Shown: positions 1-10,142, numbered from the stretch's first letter. The stretch is 64,000 nt of DNA from Gemmatimonadota bacterium (GCA_022823225.1 JAJDXM010000097.1:1-64000), one strand, 5' to 3'. Numbers and translations are program-made. The notes: generated from the letters alone by a model not told the origin.

Positions 1-138
1 GTCGTGCGAGCCTCGATGCTCAAGTATCCATTCAGGACTTGGGGAAGGACGGTGGCGACCAAACTCCGGTACGGCCCATCACGGCCAGCGACCTCGCGAT
101 CCGACCACCGTCCACTTTCGACCGCCCGCTCCGGCTCG
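1..138. other. Left-edge region without an intact gene
   Basis: No intact gene is visible. On the minus strand from about 97 to the edge, one frame reads like the C-terminal tail of a small CopG-type antitoxin (a Pro-Tyr-Arg-Ser-Leu-Val-Ala stretch followed by Leu-Asn-Gly), with no start codon or ribosome site in view. It may be a decayed fragment, or a gene continuing outside the window. The right end of this stretch carries the left arm of an inverted repeat. Confidence 0.3.
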
Positions 139-166
139 CTACGCTCGCCTCTGCGGGCGGTCGAAA
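116..166. repeat. 14-bp perfect inverted repeat (hairpin element)
   Basis: Bases 116-129 (TTTCGACCGCCCGC) are exactly complementary to 153-166 (GCGGGCGGTCGAAA), with a 23-base loop rich in CTCGC/GCTCG. The repeat lies at the broken 3' end of the lipoprotein fragment read leftwards. It could be a terminator-like hairpin or a REP-like palindromic element. No T-run follows on either side, which argues against a simple intrinsic terminator. Only one copy is visible in the window. Confidence 0.55.
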
Positions 167-405
167 CTCCGGGCCTTCCCCCTGACCCGGCCCCGCAAAT
201 CAAGCGGGGATCCCCAAGAATGGAAGAGACAAGCGGCCGCGAAGGCGAAGGGCGCCTCCACCTCCGGCACCCCGGCATACTCGACGATCCGGACACCGGC
301 GCTGTCCTCGATCTGGACGTCGGCGTCGGCGGGTGGCCGGGGATCGCCCTGGCAGGCCGCGAGAGCTGCGGTCAGCAAGAGGATGACGTGTCGGTCACTT
401 CGCAT
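139..405 (-). pseudogene. Truncated propeller-type lipoprotein
   Basis: An ATG at 405 is preceded by a strong AGGAGG at 411-416. The first 19 residues form a lipoprotein signal ending in the lipobox Leu-Ala-Ala-Cys. Residues 32-41 (EDSAGVRIVE) match the opening of the 6-bladed beta-propeller lipoproteins common in Gemmatimonadota, which are normally several hundred residues long. Here likeness ends after about residue 54, and the frame runs through intergenic-looking sequence to stop at 88 residues. The gene has therefore lost almost the whole propeller. The intact signal and ribosome site argue that the start is genuine; the family assignment rests on a short segment. It is divergent from moxR. 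Confidence 0.5.
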
Positions 406-506
406 TGCGACCTCCTTTCCGCGGGCTCGTCGACCCCCCGGCAACCGTTGTGCGCGCCACGTTATCATTAAGGTTGCCCCGCAAACAACTCACAACACAA
501 GGTGGC
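406..506. promoter_or_regulatory. Divergent promoter region, lipoprotein fragment / moxR operon
   Basis: This 101-base gap is the only space upstream of the ten-gene moxR-bat operon, so its promoter should lie here. TATCAT at 463-468 is a plausible -10 element about 39 bases before the moxR start. No convincing -35 box sits 17 bases upstream of it. The leftward gene uses the AGGAGG at 411-416. Confidence 0.3.
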
Positions 507-1496
<990 letters not shown>

Positions 1497-1506
1497 GAGG
1501 CCGACG

Positions 1507-2427
1507 GTGAAGGTTGGAGCAGGCATCACGGACGGCGAGGGAGCCGCGGCGATCACCCGCGAGATCCTGAGGCAGGTGCGCCGGATCGAGATCACGACGC
1601 GCGGATTGGTGAACGAGGTCTTTTCGGGCGAGTACCACTCCGTCTTCAAGGGGCGGGGGATGAGTTTCGCCGAGGTGCGGGAATACCAGTACGGCGACGA
1701 CATCCGCGGGATCGACTGGAACGTGACCGCGCGCACGGGCGCCCCGCATGTGAAGGTGTTCGAGGAGGAGCGCGAGCTGACGCTGATGCTGGTGGTGGAC
1801 GCGAGCGCGTCGTCGCATTTCGGGACGCGCGGGCGCACCAAGGCGGAGCTGGCCGCGGAGTTGTGCGGGGTGATCGCCTTCAGCGCCATCAAAAACAACG
1901 ACAAGGTGGGACTGATCCTCTTCTCTGACCGGATCGAGCGGTTTGTGCCGCCGCGGAAGGGGCGCCGGCATGCGCTCAGGGTGCTGCGCGAACTGCTCTT
2001 CCATCCGGCCGAGGGGAAGGGGACCGACATCGGAGGAGCGCTGAAGTACCTGGCGCGGGTGACGCGGCGGCGCGCGGTGGTGTTTCTGGTGTCGGATTTT
2101 CTGGGCGAGGGTTACGGCCAGGCGCTGGCGGTGGCCGCGCGCCGGCATGACCTGGTGGCCGTGCGCGTGGGCGACCGGCGCGAGGAGGAGGTCCCGCCGA
2201 TGGGGTTCGTGGAGTTCCAGGACCCCGAGTCGGGTGAGCGGGTGGTGGTGAACACGTCGGGCGGGACGTTCCGGGAGCGGTTTGCGAGGCATCGTGCCGG
2301 AGCGCGCCGCCGCGTGGACGAACTGCTGCGCCGCAGCAAGGTCGACGCGATTGACGTGACGACGGGGGTGCCGTACGAGCGCGCGCTGCGCCGCTTTTTC
2401 GAGGAGAGGGCGCGGAGGGTGAGATGA
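1507..2427 (+). CDS. DUF58 (VWA-like) protein
   Basis: A 306-residue cytoplasmic protein of the DUF58 family. The GTG start lies 11 bases after moxR. The conserved DUF58 stretch with RGIDWN (67-72) is present, followed by a degenerate VWA fold with a MIDAS-like Asp-Ala-Ser-Ala-Ser (98-102). Members are partners of MoxR ATPases; the biochemical role is not settled, and protein-protein or metal-ion-dependent binding is inferred from the fold. The stop overlaps the next start (ATGA at 2424), so it is translationally coupled to the downstream anchor protein. Confidence 0.9.
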   Translation: MKVGAGITDGEGAAAITREILRQVRRIEITTRGLVNEVFSGEYHSVFKGRGMSFAEVREYQYGDDIRGIDWNVTARTGAPHVKVFEEERELTLMLVVDASASSHFGTRGRTKAELAAELCGVIAFSAIKNNDKVGLILFSDRIERFVPPRKGRRHALRVLRELLFHPAEGKGTDIGGALKYLARVTRRRAVVFLVSDFLGEGYGQALAVAARRHDLVAVRVGDRREEEVPPMGFVEFQDPESGERVVVNTSGGTFRERFARHRAGARRRVDELLRRSKVDAIDVTTGVPYERALRRFFEERARRVR

Positions 2428-3434
2428 GGGTGGCTCGGGGGGCGGTCGCAGTGCGATTGGCGGTGTGGGCCGCGGCGATGGTGGTGGCCGCCAGCGCGCG
2501 CCCGGCCGCCGCGCAGGACATCCGCGTCGCGATGGAGGTGGACACCACGCTCATCCATGTGGGCGACCCGGTCGCGGTGCGGCTCCACGTCGACCACCCG
2601 GCCGACTGGACGGTGCAGTGGCCCGATTCGCTCGATCTCGCGCCGTTCGAGGTGCTTCGCTACGAGGTGGCGGAGCCGGGTGTGAGCGGGGCGGGGGCGG
2701 GCGAGGACGAGGCGGTGCGGTCGACCGCGAGCCTGATCGTCACGAGCTTCGAGCTGGGTGAACTGGAGCTTCCCGTCGTCTCGGTGGCGGTCGCCGCGCC
2801 GAACGGCACGGTGCGGACGCTCTTCACCGATCCCTTCCGCATCGGCGTCGAGAGCGTCGGGCTGGACGAGTCCGGCGACATCCGGGACATCAGGGGTCCG
2901 CTCTCGATCTCGCGCAACTGGTGGGCGCTCCTTCCCTGGCTGCTGCTCATCGCGGCCGCGGCGGCTGGTGCCGCGTATCTGCACCGGCGCCGTCGCGCCC
3001 GCCCCGTCGCGGTGGAGTCCAGGCCCGCCGCCCCACCCCGCCCGTTCCACCTCGTCGCCCTGGAGGCGCTCGACGAACTGGAGCGGTCGGCACTTCTGGA
3101 ACGGGGCCAGGTCAAGCGGTACCACGTCCGCATCTCGGAGATCATTCGCACCTACGTCGAGGGCCAACTTGAGGTCGCCGCCCTGGAGATGACGACCGGC
3201 GAGGTCGTCGACGGACTGCGCAGGGCGGCGCTGGGCGACAGGATCACGGGGTCCTTCGGCACCTTCCTGGGGCGATGCGACCTGGTGAAGTTCGCCAAGC
3301 TGCGCCCTGGGGTGGATGACTCGCGCGAATTGATGGGGACCGCGCGGTCCCTGGTGGGGATGACGAGCGGTGGGGGGGCGCCGCCGGAGCAGATCGCGCC
3401 GCCCTCGGAGGCAGCGGAAGGTGGCCCGCAATGA
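2424..3434 (+). CDS. Membrane-anchored DUF4381-like Bat operon protein
   Basis: 336 residues. A signal peptide (1-31, ending Ala-Ala-Ala-Gln) precedes a periplasmic beta-rich domain of about 130 residues. One membrane helix (about 166-187) is followed by a basic stretch and a cytoplasmic helical domain with the pattern of DUF4381-type proteins found between DUF58 and batA genes. No catalytic motif is visible. Its position between DUF58 and BatA and its ATGA overlaps at both ends make it an integral part of the complex by context. I infer that it ties cytoplasmic MoxR/DUF58 to the periplasmic Bat proteins. Confidence 0.75.
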   Translation: MRVARGAVAVRLAVWAAAMVVAASARPAAAQDIRVAMEVDTTLIHVGDPVAVRLHVDHPADWTVQWPDSLDLAPFEVLRYEVAEPGVSGAGAGEDEAVRSTASLIVTSFELGELELPVVSVAVAAPNGTVRTLFTDPFRIGVESVGLDESGDIRDIRGPLSISRNWWALLPWLLLIAAAAAGAAYLHRRRRARPVAVESRPAAPPRPFHLVALEALDELERSALLERGQVKRYHVRISEIIRTYVEGQLEVAALEMTTGEVVDGLRRAALGDRITGSFGTFLGRCDLVKFAKLRPGVDDSRELMGTARSLVGMTSGGGAPPEQIAPPSEAAEGGPQ

Positions 3435-4423
3435 TCTTTCGCTTCGAGGATCCGTGGCTGCTGCTCCTGCTAGGCGTCGTTGGGCTGCTGGCCTGGTGGC
3501 AGCTGAAGGCGGCGAGGCGACAGCGGGGGTCCTTGACGCACCCGGACGCAGTGGGGCTGGGGCGCTCCGGCGGAGGGAGCGGCCGGTGGCTCCGGCACCT
3601 GCCGACTGTGCTGCGGGGACTGGCGCTGGTGTGTCTGATTGTCGCATTCGCGCGCCCGCAGACGGGCGTGACGGGCGAGAATGTGACGTCCGAGGGGATC
3701 GACATCGTGCTGGCGCTCGACATATCCAGTTCGATGCTGGCCGAAGATCTTGCTCCCAACCGGCTGGAGGCATCCAGGGCGGTGGCGGCCGATTTCGTCG
3801 CGGGGCGCCGCAACGACCGCCTCGGCCTGGTCATTTTCGCGGGCAAGGCCTTCACCCAGGCCCCGCTGACGCTCGACCACTCGGTGGTGGTGTCGCTCAT
3901 GGCCGAGCTGGAGGTCGGCATCATCGAGGACGGCACGGCCGTCGGCATGGGGCTGGCAACCGCGGTCAAGCGCCTGCAGGCCAGCGAGGCGGAGTCGAAG
4001 GTGGTGATCCTGTTGACCGACGGGCGCAACAACCGGGGCGAAATCGATCCCATTACGGCGGCCCAGGCAGCCCAGGCGCTGGGTGTGCGCGTCTATACCA
4101 TAGGAGCGGGTGCGCGTGGGACGGCCAGGGTTCCGGTCCCTGATCCGTTCGGCGGCCAGCGCTACGTGACCACGCGGGTGGACGTCGACGAACCGGTGCT
4201 GCGCGCCGTTGCCGAGACGACCGGAGGGCGCTACTACCGCGCGACGGACCGCCAGAGCCTGGAAGCCATCTACGAGGAGATCGATCAGCTTGAGACCACG
4301 GAAACGCTCGTCGAGAACTTCACCACTTACGGGGAGCGCTTCCCCCTGCCGCTGGCGGCGGGGCTGCTGCTCCTGCTGGCCGAAGTCGTCCTGGGACGGA
4401 CCTGGCTGAGGACGCTGCCGTAG
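3431..4423 (+). CDS. batA: BatA-like VWA membrane protein
   Basis: 330 residues. N-terminal membrane helices (about 9-23 and 60-75), a VWA domain facing the periplasm and a C-terminal helix (about 307-323) give the BatA layout. The metal-ion-dependent adhesion site is complete: Asp-Ile-Ser-Ser-Ser near residue 97, a Thr in EDGTAVG, and the Asp of LLTDGRNN. BatA is linked with oxygen tolerance or cell-envelope stress in Bacteroides and Leptospira; the exact function is unknown. The ATGA overlap with the upstream gene and the TAGTG overlap with batB show tight coupling. Confidence 0.88.
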   Translation: MIFRFEDPWLLLLLGVVGLLAWWQLKAARRQRGSLTHPDAVGLGRSGGGSGRWLRHLPTVLRGLALVCLIVAFARPQTGVTGENVTSEGIDIVLALDISSSMLAEDLAPNRLEASRAVAADFVAGRRNDRLGLVIFAGKAFTQAPLTLDHSVVVSLMAELEVGIIEDGTAVGMGLATAVKRLQASEAESKVVILLTDGRNNRGEIDPITAAQAAQALGVRVYTIGAGARGTARVPVPDPFGGQRYVTTRVDVDEPVLRAVAETTGGRYYRATDRQSLEAIYEEIDQLETTETLVENFTTYGERFPLPLAAGLLLLLAEVVLGRTWLRTLP

Positions 4424-5451
4424 TGTTCCGCTTCGGTCTGGTCCCCGCCCTCTGGACGCTCGCCCTGGTCCCGCTAACGGGACTCCTGTACTGGTACGCG
4501 GGTAGGCGCGGCCGCGCCCTTCTCGACCGCTTCGGCGAACACGAGCTGGTGCGCCGTCTCCGCGCTTCGGTCAACGTCACGGCCCAGCGCTGGAAGGGCG
4601 CGCTCGTTCTGATGGCGCTTGCGCTCCTTGCCGTCGCGCTGGCCCGGCCGCAGTTCGGCACCCGTGTCGAGACGATCCGGCGCCAGGGACAGGACGTGAT
4701 GGTCGCCCTCGACGTCTCCCGCTCGATGTACGCGGAGGACATCGTCCCGAACCGTCTCGAGCGCGCGAAGATCGAGGTCGGACGGATCATCCAGCGGCTC
4801 GAAGGGGACCGGATCGGCCTGGTCGCCTTCGCTGGGGACGCCTTCGTCCAGAGCCCGCTCACGGCCGACTACGGCGCCGCGATGATGTTCCTGGGCGCCA
4901 TGGACCCGGACCTGATGTCCGTGCAGGGCACCGATCTGGCTCGCGCCATCGCGGTGTCGGTCGAGGCGCTCGAAGAGACGCCGCCCGAGAACCGGATCGT
5001 CGTGATCGTGACCGACGGGGAGGACCACGAGGGCGGGCTCGCCGAGGCGATCGTGGGTGCGACCGAGGCCGAGGTGACGATCCACACGGTGGGTGTGGGG
5101 TCCGTGGAGGGAGTGCCGCTCCCCGATGTGGACGGGGGCGGGGCGGTGGGGAGGTTCCGGCGCGACGACGAAGGCAACGTGATCACCACGCGCCTCGACG
5201 AGACCGCGCTGCAGGACATCGCGATGCAGACGGGCGGAGAGTACCACCGGATCGGGCAGGGCGCCGGCGGGCTCGGGAGACTGGTCGAGCGGATCTCCGG
5301 GGGCGGTCGCGAGGTAGAATCAAGGGAGGTCACGCAATTCGAGGAACGGTACCAGATCCTTCTTGGTGCGGCGTTGCTATTGCTCGTGCTGGAGTCCATC
5401 ATTCCAGGGAGGCGCAGGCGCCGCGCTGCTGTTTCGGAGGTTGTGTCATGA
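4423..5451 (+). CDS. batB: BatB-like VWA membrane protein
   Basis: 342 residues. The GTG start shares its G with the batA stop. It has the same layout as BatA: N-terminal membrane helices, a VWA domain with complete MIDAS (DVSRSM, Thr in QGTDLA, Asp in VTDGEDHEGG) and a helix near the C terminus. The segment with Tyr-Ala-Glu-Asp-Ile-Val-Pro-Asn-Arg-Leu-Glu after the MIDAS matches the BatA/BatB subfamily. It probably pairs with BatA in a membrane complex. Its stop overlaps the batC ATG (ATGA at 5448). Confidence 0.88.
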   Translation: MFRFGLVPALWTLALVPLTGLLYWYAGRRGRALLDRFGEHELVRRLRASVNVTAQRWKGALVLMALALLAVALARPQFGTRVETIRRQGQDVMVALDVSRSMYAEDIVPNRLERAKIEVGRIIQRLEGDRIGLVAFAGDAFVQSPLTADYGAAMMFLGAMDPDLMSVQGTDLARAIAVSVEALEETPPENRIVVIVTDGEDHEGGLAEAIVGATEAEVTIHTVGVGSVEGVPLPDVDGGGAVGRFRRDDEGNVITTRLDETALQDIAMQTGGEYHRIGQGAGGLGRLVERISGGGREVESREVTQFEERYQILLGAALLLLVLESIIPGRRRRRAAVSEVVS

Positions 5452-6422
5452 GGTTTGTCCGCTGGATTCGGGCCGGTTGTCCGGCGATTGGTTCGGTCGG
5501 CGGCGCCTTCGGGCGTGCCACCGCCGTCATGGTCCTGGGCCCGGCGGCCGTCTGGACGAGGTGCGCCGGTGCTCTCGCGCGCGTCGCCGCCGCCGGGGGG
5601 CGGACCGCCGCGGCCCTGACGCCCGCCGCCGCGATCGTCCCGCTGTTTGCAGCCGTCGTGGCGTTCGCTTCTCCGCTTGCCGGGCAGGAGGGCCGGCGCG
5701 AGATCGAGGAAGGGAACCGGCTCTACGACGAGGGGCGTTTCCAGGAGGCGCACGCGCGCTATCTCGAGGCGCTGGCCCGGATCCCGGGGCTGTCGCTGGC
5801 AAGGTTCAACGAGGGCAATGCGCTCTACCGGAGCGACGAGTTCCAGCGCGCCATGGAGGCGTACCTGGAGGCGGCCGAGAGCGGCGATCCCGAATGGCAG
5901 TCCCGCGCCTGGTACAACCTGGGCAATGCGCTGATGAGGCAGCAGCAGCCGGGACCTGCGGCCGAGGCTTACAAGGAAGCGCTGCGAAGGGATCCGCTCG
6001 ACCAGGACGCGAAACACAACCTGGAGCTGGCGCTCGGAATGTTGCAGCAACAGGAGCAGCAGCAGGAGGGCGAAGGCGAGGACGGCGAGCAGGGCGAGCA
6101 GGAAGGGGACCCGCAGGGGCAGGACGGCGGGGAGGGTGAGGACCCGCAGGGTGGGGATTCGGAGGGCGAGCAGGGTGAGGACCCGGAGGGGCAGCAGCCG
6201 CCGCAGGGTGGGGAGGGGGATGAACAGGAGCAGCAATCGTCGCCGGGTGAGGGGTCGCAGCAGCCCGGGGAGCAGGATGCGGAGGGGCAGTCGGGCCAGC
6301 CGCCGCCGCAGATGACGCCGGAGCAGGCAGAGCGTCTGCTGCAGGCGGTGACGGAGGATCCGGGCGAAGTCAACCGGCAGGCGGCACAGCCGCGGGGACG
6401 CCGGCCCAGGAAGGATTGGTAG
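5448..6422 (+). CDS. batC: BatC-like TPR protein with acidic Gln/Gly/Glu tail
   Basis: 324 residues. A long hydrophobic N-terminal region (to about 78, ending Ala-Gly-Gln) looks like a signal or anchor. Three tetratricopeptide repeats follow (about 80-185), then a roughly 100-residue low-complexity tail of Gln, Glu, Gly, Asp and Pro (about 195-295). The last residues, basic and ending Lys-Asp-Trp, are the typical BatC ending. TPR domains mediate protein contacts, here presumably with BatA, BatB and BatD. The repetitive GAGG/CAGG coding of the tail makes slippage likely. Confidence 0.82.
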   Translation: MRFVRWIRAGCPAIGSVGGAFGRATAVMVLGPAAVWTRCAGALARVAAAGGRTAAALTPAAAIVPLFAAVVAFASPLAGQEGRREIEEGNRLYDEGRFQEAHARYLEALARIPGLSLARFNEGNALYRSDEFQRAMEAYLEAAESGDPEWQSRAWYNLGNALMRQQQPGPAAEAYKEALRRDPLDQDAKHNLELALGMLQQQEQQQEGEGEDGEQGEQEGDPQGQDGGEGEDPQGGDSEGEQGEDPEGQQPPQGGEGDEQEQQSSPGEGSQQPGEQDAEGQSGQPPPQMTPEQAERLLQAVTEDPGEVNRQAAQPRGRRPRKDW

Positions 6423-6423
6423 G

Positions 6424-8328
6424 ATGCCTGGAAGACGGGGCGCCGGCATGGCCGCTTTCTTTCTGGCCACCAGCGCGCTTTCGGCGCAAGAGCCCACGGC
6501 GCGGGCGATCCTGGAGCCCACGGAGGTGGTAGTGGGGGGGCAGTTCGTCCTGAAGATCGAGGTGTCGGGCGCCAGCGAGGTGGAGGGTGCCGTCATTCGG
6601 CCCGCCGTTGAGCTCCCGTTCGCCCGGCATGCGTCCGAATTGCAGGTTGTCTCGGATCTGGACGATGGCTTTCCGCTCCCGTTCACCACGCAGATCACGC
6701 AGGGCACGGCCCGATCCCCCCGGTTGGTGACCTTCGCCTACACGTTGGTGTCGCTGGAGGCCGGGTTCTTCGATGTCGGCCCCTTCCAGGTGACGGCCGA
6801 CGGCCGGACGCTGGAGACCGGGCCGGTGATGCTCTACGTCACGGCTCCGCAGGATCCCGGCGAGGTGACGGTTCGGGCGCGGTTCGAGCCCGCGGAGGTC
6901 AAACTGATGGAGCCGGTCACCCTGGTCGTGGAGGCGCCGGGTCTGGAGCTGTCGCTGGACGATGTGACGCTCCCCGACCTTTCGGGCCTGGCCAGTCGGG
7001 CGGGCACGAGCATGTCGAGCGGCTCCGGGGCCACCTTCGAGCTGGTGGCCGTCACGCCTGGCAGGCATGAGCTTGAGGCCGTGGCGGTTTCGGTCGGCGG
7101 CAGGGTCTACGAGACCGAGCCGTTGACGCTGGTGGTGAGCGATGAGCACGGCGCGATCGAGGCGCGCGCGGCCCTGAACACGGAGCGCGCCTGGGTGGAC
7201 GGCGAGTTCGTTCTCGTGGTCGAAGCGACGGGAGTCAGGGAACTGGAGGAGGATCCCGTGCTGCCCGAACTGTCGGAGTTCGCGGAACTTCTTTCCGGCG
7301 GACCGTCCGGCCACGGCTTCGGCAACGGGGAGATTACCGCGCGCGCCAGCTACCGGTTCCGCGCGCTGCGGCCCGGTGATTTCGAAATCGGGCCCATAGC
7401 GGTCACGGTTGCAGACCGGACGGTTTTGACGGAGCCGGTCCACCTGACCATCACCGAGACGCCCTCGGATCCCATCGTGCCTCAGGAGCAACTGCGTGCC
7501 ATCGCCATTCCCGAAAGACGGCGCGCATACGTTGGGGAGCCGGTGTTCGTCTCCTATCAGGTTCTGGCAAGGGACGGATCCCCCTTTGGCGAATGGTCGG
7601 TGCACGACGGGGCCACCTTCACTCCGCCCGGTCACCAGGACTTCCGGATTCACCATCTGGGAGAGCAGTCCGGCGGCAGTTGGCGGCGCATCTCCGTGGA
7701 CGGTCGCGCGTTTCGGGGCGACACCCGGCACCTCGTGGCCCTGGTGCCCCTGCAATCGGGGGAGAAGACGGTGGGTCCGGCCGAGTTCCAGGTTCAGGTA
7801 AACACACGGGAGCCCGTTGGCGTCAGCCTGGGGCGCCGTGAAGCAACCTCCCGGGCGCGCGGAATGGGCGAGTGGACACCGGTGACGCTGAGATCCGATC
7901 CGATTTCAGTCGAGGTCATGCCTCTTCCAGCGGAGGGACGCCCGGAGTCGTTCGGGGGTCATGTGGGAAGGGTTGGTGTGGTCTCGTGGCTGGACCGTAC
8001 GGAGGCCGAGGTCGGCGAGACGGTGGCCCTGCGCGTTGTAATGACGGGGAATGCGTATCTCCGGCTGATGCCGCACCCGGAGATCATCCCGCCCGCGGGG
8101 TTCGAGATTTCCGAACCGGAGGTCAGCGACGACCCCCCGCGGCTCCTGGTCGGCCAGCCCGGGGAACGCACGCTGATCTACCGGCTGGTGCCGACGCGGC
8201 AGGGCAGCTACCGGATCCCGGCGGTCGAAGTGTCGTGGTTCGATCCGGAGACGGAGGAATACGGGGTGACTCGTGCCGAGCCCCTTGATCTCGCCGTCGG
8301 CCCGGCGGGGAGGGGGGTGGGGAGATGA
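6424..8328 (+). CDS. batD: BatD paralogue 1, secreted
   Basis: 634 residues, starting one base after the batC stop. A signal peptide (ends Leu-Ser-Ala-Gln, about 24) is followed by repeated beta-sandwich units of about 100-130 residues, as in BatD (oxygen tolerance protein). Near the end stands the family segment GSYRIPAVEVSWFDPETEEY (from about residue 597). Unlike a typical BatD it lacks a C-terminal membrane helix and stops soon after this segment, so it should be a soluble periplasmic protein. The stop overlaps the next batD start (ATGA at 8325). It is the first of three consecutive paralogues. Confidence 0.82.
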   Translation: MPGRRGAGMAAFFLATSALSAQEPTARAILEPTEVVVGGQFVLKIEVSGASEVEGAVIRPAVELPFARHASELQVVSDLDDGFPLPFTTQITQGTARSPRLVTFAYTLVSLEAGFFDVGPFQVTADGRTLETGPVMLYVTAPQDPGEVTVRARFEPAEVKLMEPVTLVVEAPGLELSLDDVTLPDLSGLASRAGTSMSSGSGATFELVAVTPGRHELEAVAVSVGGRVYETEPLTLVVSDEHGAIEARAALNTERAWVDGEFVLVVEATGVRELEEDPVLPELSEFAELLSGGPSGHGFGNGEITARASYRFRALRPGDFEIGPIAVTVADRTVLTEPVHLTITETPSDPIVPQEQLRAIAIPERRRAYVGEPVFVSYQVLARDGSPFGEWSVHDGATFTPPGHQDFRIHHLGEQSGGSWRRISVDGRAFRGDTRHLVALVPLQSGEKTVGPAEFQVQVNTREPVGVSLGRREATSRARGMGEWTPVTLRSDPISVEVMPLPAEGRPESFGGHVGRVGVVSWLDRTEAEVGETVALRVVMTGNAYLRLMPHPEIIPPAGFEISEPEVSDDPPRLLVGQPGERTLIYRLVPTRQGSYRIPAVEVSWFDPETEEYGVTRAEPLDLAVGPAGRGVGR

Positions 8329-10142
8329 GCGCCTGGAGTCCAATGGATGGAACGAGGTTGTTCGTGGCGGCCACACTCTGCTCGATTCTGGTGCCCGGTG
8401 CGACAGCGCGGGCGCAGGATCCTTCGGCGCGGGCCCACGTCGATCGGACCGAAGTGAGCACGGGCGAGACACTCCGTCTGGTGGTGGAGATCAGCGGCGC
8501 GCGGACGTTGGAGCGCGTGGTCCAGCCATGGTTTTTCGACGCGTCGACAAGCCGGTCCGCAGTTGCAGTCAAGGTCGGGGACGCGGATGCGGGAGTCGCG
8601 GACAACGTCTTCTCGCTGTCTTACGACCTCGTGTTCCGGGCGGCGGGGTCTTTCGAACTGGGGTCGTTTGAGATCACAGCGGATGGCCAGACCCTGGAGA
8701 CCGAACCGGTCGCCGTGCAGGTCAACCCTCGTGACGGTGCCGACGTGACCGTCGAAGTCTCGGTGGCGCCTGACCGGATCCGGGTGGGGGACGACTTCAG
8801 ACTGGAGGCCGAGGTGGTCGGCTCTGCTTTCGCGGCGTCCCGGTTCGTGGCGCCGGATGTCTTCGACTTCGCCGACCCGACAGTCGCATCCGGCAGAGGA
8901 ACCACTCGGAGGTGGAATCTGCGAGCGGCCGTGGCCGGCGAGTTCGTCATTCCACCGGTGCGGGTCACCGATCCCGGCGGTACCTACGAAAGCGAGCCGC
9001 TGACCGTGGTGATCGAGCCGCCGGACGTGGAGGTTCAGGCCACTCTCGGTTCGGGGTCGATCTGGGTCGGGGGCGAGTTCCTTTTCGAAGTCGAGGTGTC
9101 GGGCGCCGCGGAGATGGACGAGGAACCCGTGCTTCCGGAGACCGGCGAATTCGCGGAGCTGATTGCGCTCGAGCGTTCGAGGTCGAACATGTCGGGGAGG
9201 GCGGCCCGCGAGTACCGGTTCCGCGCCGTGCGGGCCGGCCGGTTCGAGATCGGTCCGGTGCAGGTGACCGCGGGCGGGCGGACGCTGGCCACCGATCCGA
9301 TCAGCATCACCGTCGACGAAATGCCGACCCTGGAGACCGATCCTCCGGGCAGCCTGGTCTACCTGGGTCTCCCGGAGAAGACGCGTGCCTACGTCAACGA
9401 GCCAGTGGTCGTCACGTATTCGCTGGCGTATGGACGACCGGCAACGGGCTTCGGGCCGCGGCCCGGCACCAGATCCTGGCCTTCGTTCGATGGCTTCCGC
9501 GTGTTGGAACGTCAACCCTGGGGTGGTTTCGAGGATCTGAATCTGGAAGGACGTTCCCTGGAGCAGGACATGGTCAGGCGGGTGACACTGTTGCCTGGTG
9601 AGCCGGGGCTGCTGAGCGTGGGTCGCGGCATCCTGGAGGCCAGGCGGGACTCTTTTGGAGGGCTGCGTCGCGCGACGGGCCGCGCGGAGACGTCTTCCGT
9701 CATCCTCGCCTCCGAACCCTTCACGGTGGAGGTGCTTCCCCTGCCGGAAGAGGGCCGTCCCGCGTCCTTCCGGGGCCATGTCGGCACCCTTTCGGTCGCG
9801 TCGTGGGTGGACCGCACGCGGGTCGCGGCCGGCGAGACCGTGACGCTGGAAGTGAAGGTGTCGGCGGACGGACATGTGGAGACCCTGGCGGATCCGGAGA
9901 TCGCCTTTCCGGACGGCTTCACGATCTCCGAGCCGGAGATCAGCACAGACTCGCGGGAGAGAAGGGGCGTGCTGAGCGGGTCCAGGACCTACATCTACCG
10001 CCTCACCGCCGTCGACCCCGGAACCTACCGGATCCCCGCCGTCGAGATGTCGTTCTTCGACGCCGGGACCGAGTCGTACGGGACGGCGCGCGGCCACCCC
10101 TTCACGATCGCCGTGGTTCCTGCGGGCGGGGAGGGGCGGTAG
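8325..10142 (+). CDS. batD: BatD paralogue 2, secreted
   Basis: 605 residues. The N-terminal signal ends near residue 30 (ALA-like site before Gln-Asp). The beta-sandwich architecture and terminal family segment (Gly-Thr-Tyr-Arg-Ile-Pro-Ala-Val-Glu-Met-Ser-Phe-Phe-Asp) parallel the paralogue before it. An internal landmark, EEGRPASFRGHVGTLSVASW, has counterparts in both other copies. No C-terminal membrane helix is present. I infer that it arose by tandem duplication and may form a heteromeric periplasmic assembly with its neighbours. Confidence 0.82.
   Translation: MSAWSPMDGTRLFVAATLCSILVPGATARAQDPSARAHVDRTEVSTGETLRLVVEISGARTLERVVQPWFFDASTSRSAVAVKVGDADAGVADNVFSLSYDLVFRAAGSFELGSFEITADGQTLETEPVAVQVNPRDGADVTVEVSVAPDRIRVGDDFRLEAEVVGSAFAASRFVAPDVFDFADPTVASGRGTTRRWNLRAAVAGEFVIPPVRVTDPGGTYESEPLTVVIEPPDVEVQATLGSGSIWVGGEFLFEVEVSGAAEMDEEPVLPETGEFAELIALERSRSNMSGRAAREYRFRAVRAGRFEIGPVQVTAGGRTLATDPISITVDEMPTLETDPPGSLVYLGLPEKTRAYVNEPVVVTYSLAYGRPATGFGPRPGTRSWPSFDGFRVLERQPWGGFEDLNLEGRSLEQDMVRRVTLLPGEPGLLSVGRGILEARRDSFGGLRRATGRAETSSVILASEPFTVEVLPLPEEGRPASFRGHVGTLSVASWVDRTRVAAGETVTLEVKVSADGHVETLADPEIAFPDGFTISEPEISTDSRERRGVLSGSRTYIYRLTAVDPGTYRIPAVEMSFFDAGTESYGTARGHPFTIAVVPAGGEGR

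Noticed and set aside
4-471. Plus-strand 155-codon frame at the left edge
   Set aside because: It crosses the inverted repeat and the better supported minus-strand lipoprotein start. The product is Arg/Pro/Ser-rich without any family features.
3370-4143. Plus-strand frame overlapping the end of the DUF4381-like gene and batA
   Set aside because: Gly/Arg/Ala-rich shadow in an alternative frame of batA, which has a full MIDAS and correct overlaps.
6050-6310. Repetitive GAGG/CAGG run in batC considered as a DNA repeat array or CRISPR
   Set aside because: The units are irregular and in frame, encoding the Gln/Glu/Gly tail usual for BatC. There are no spacers or palindromic repeats.
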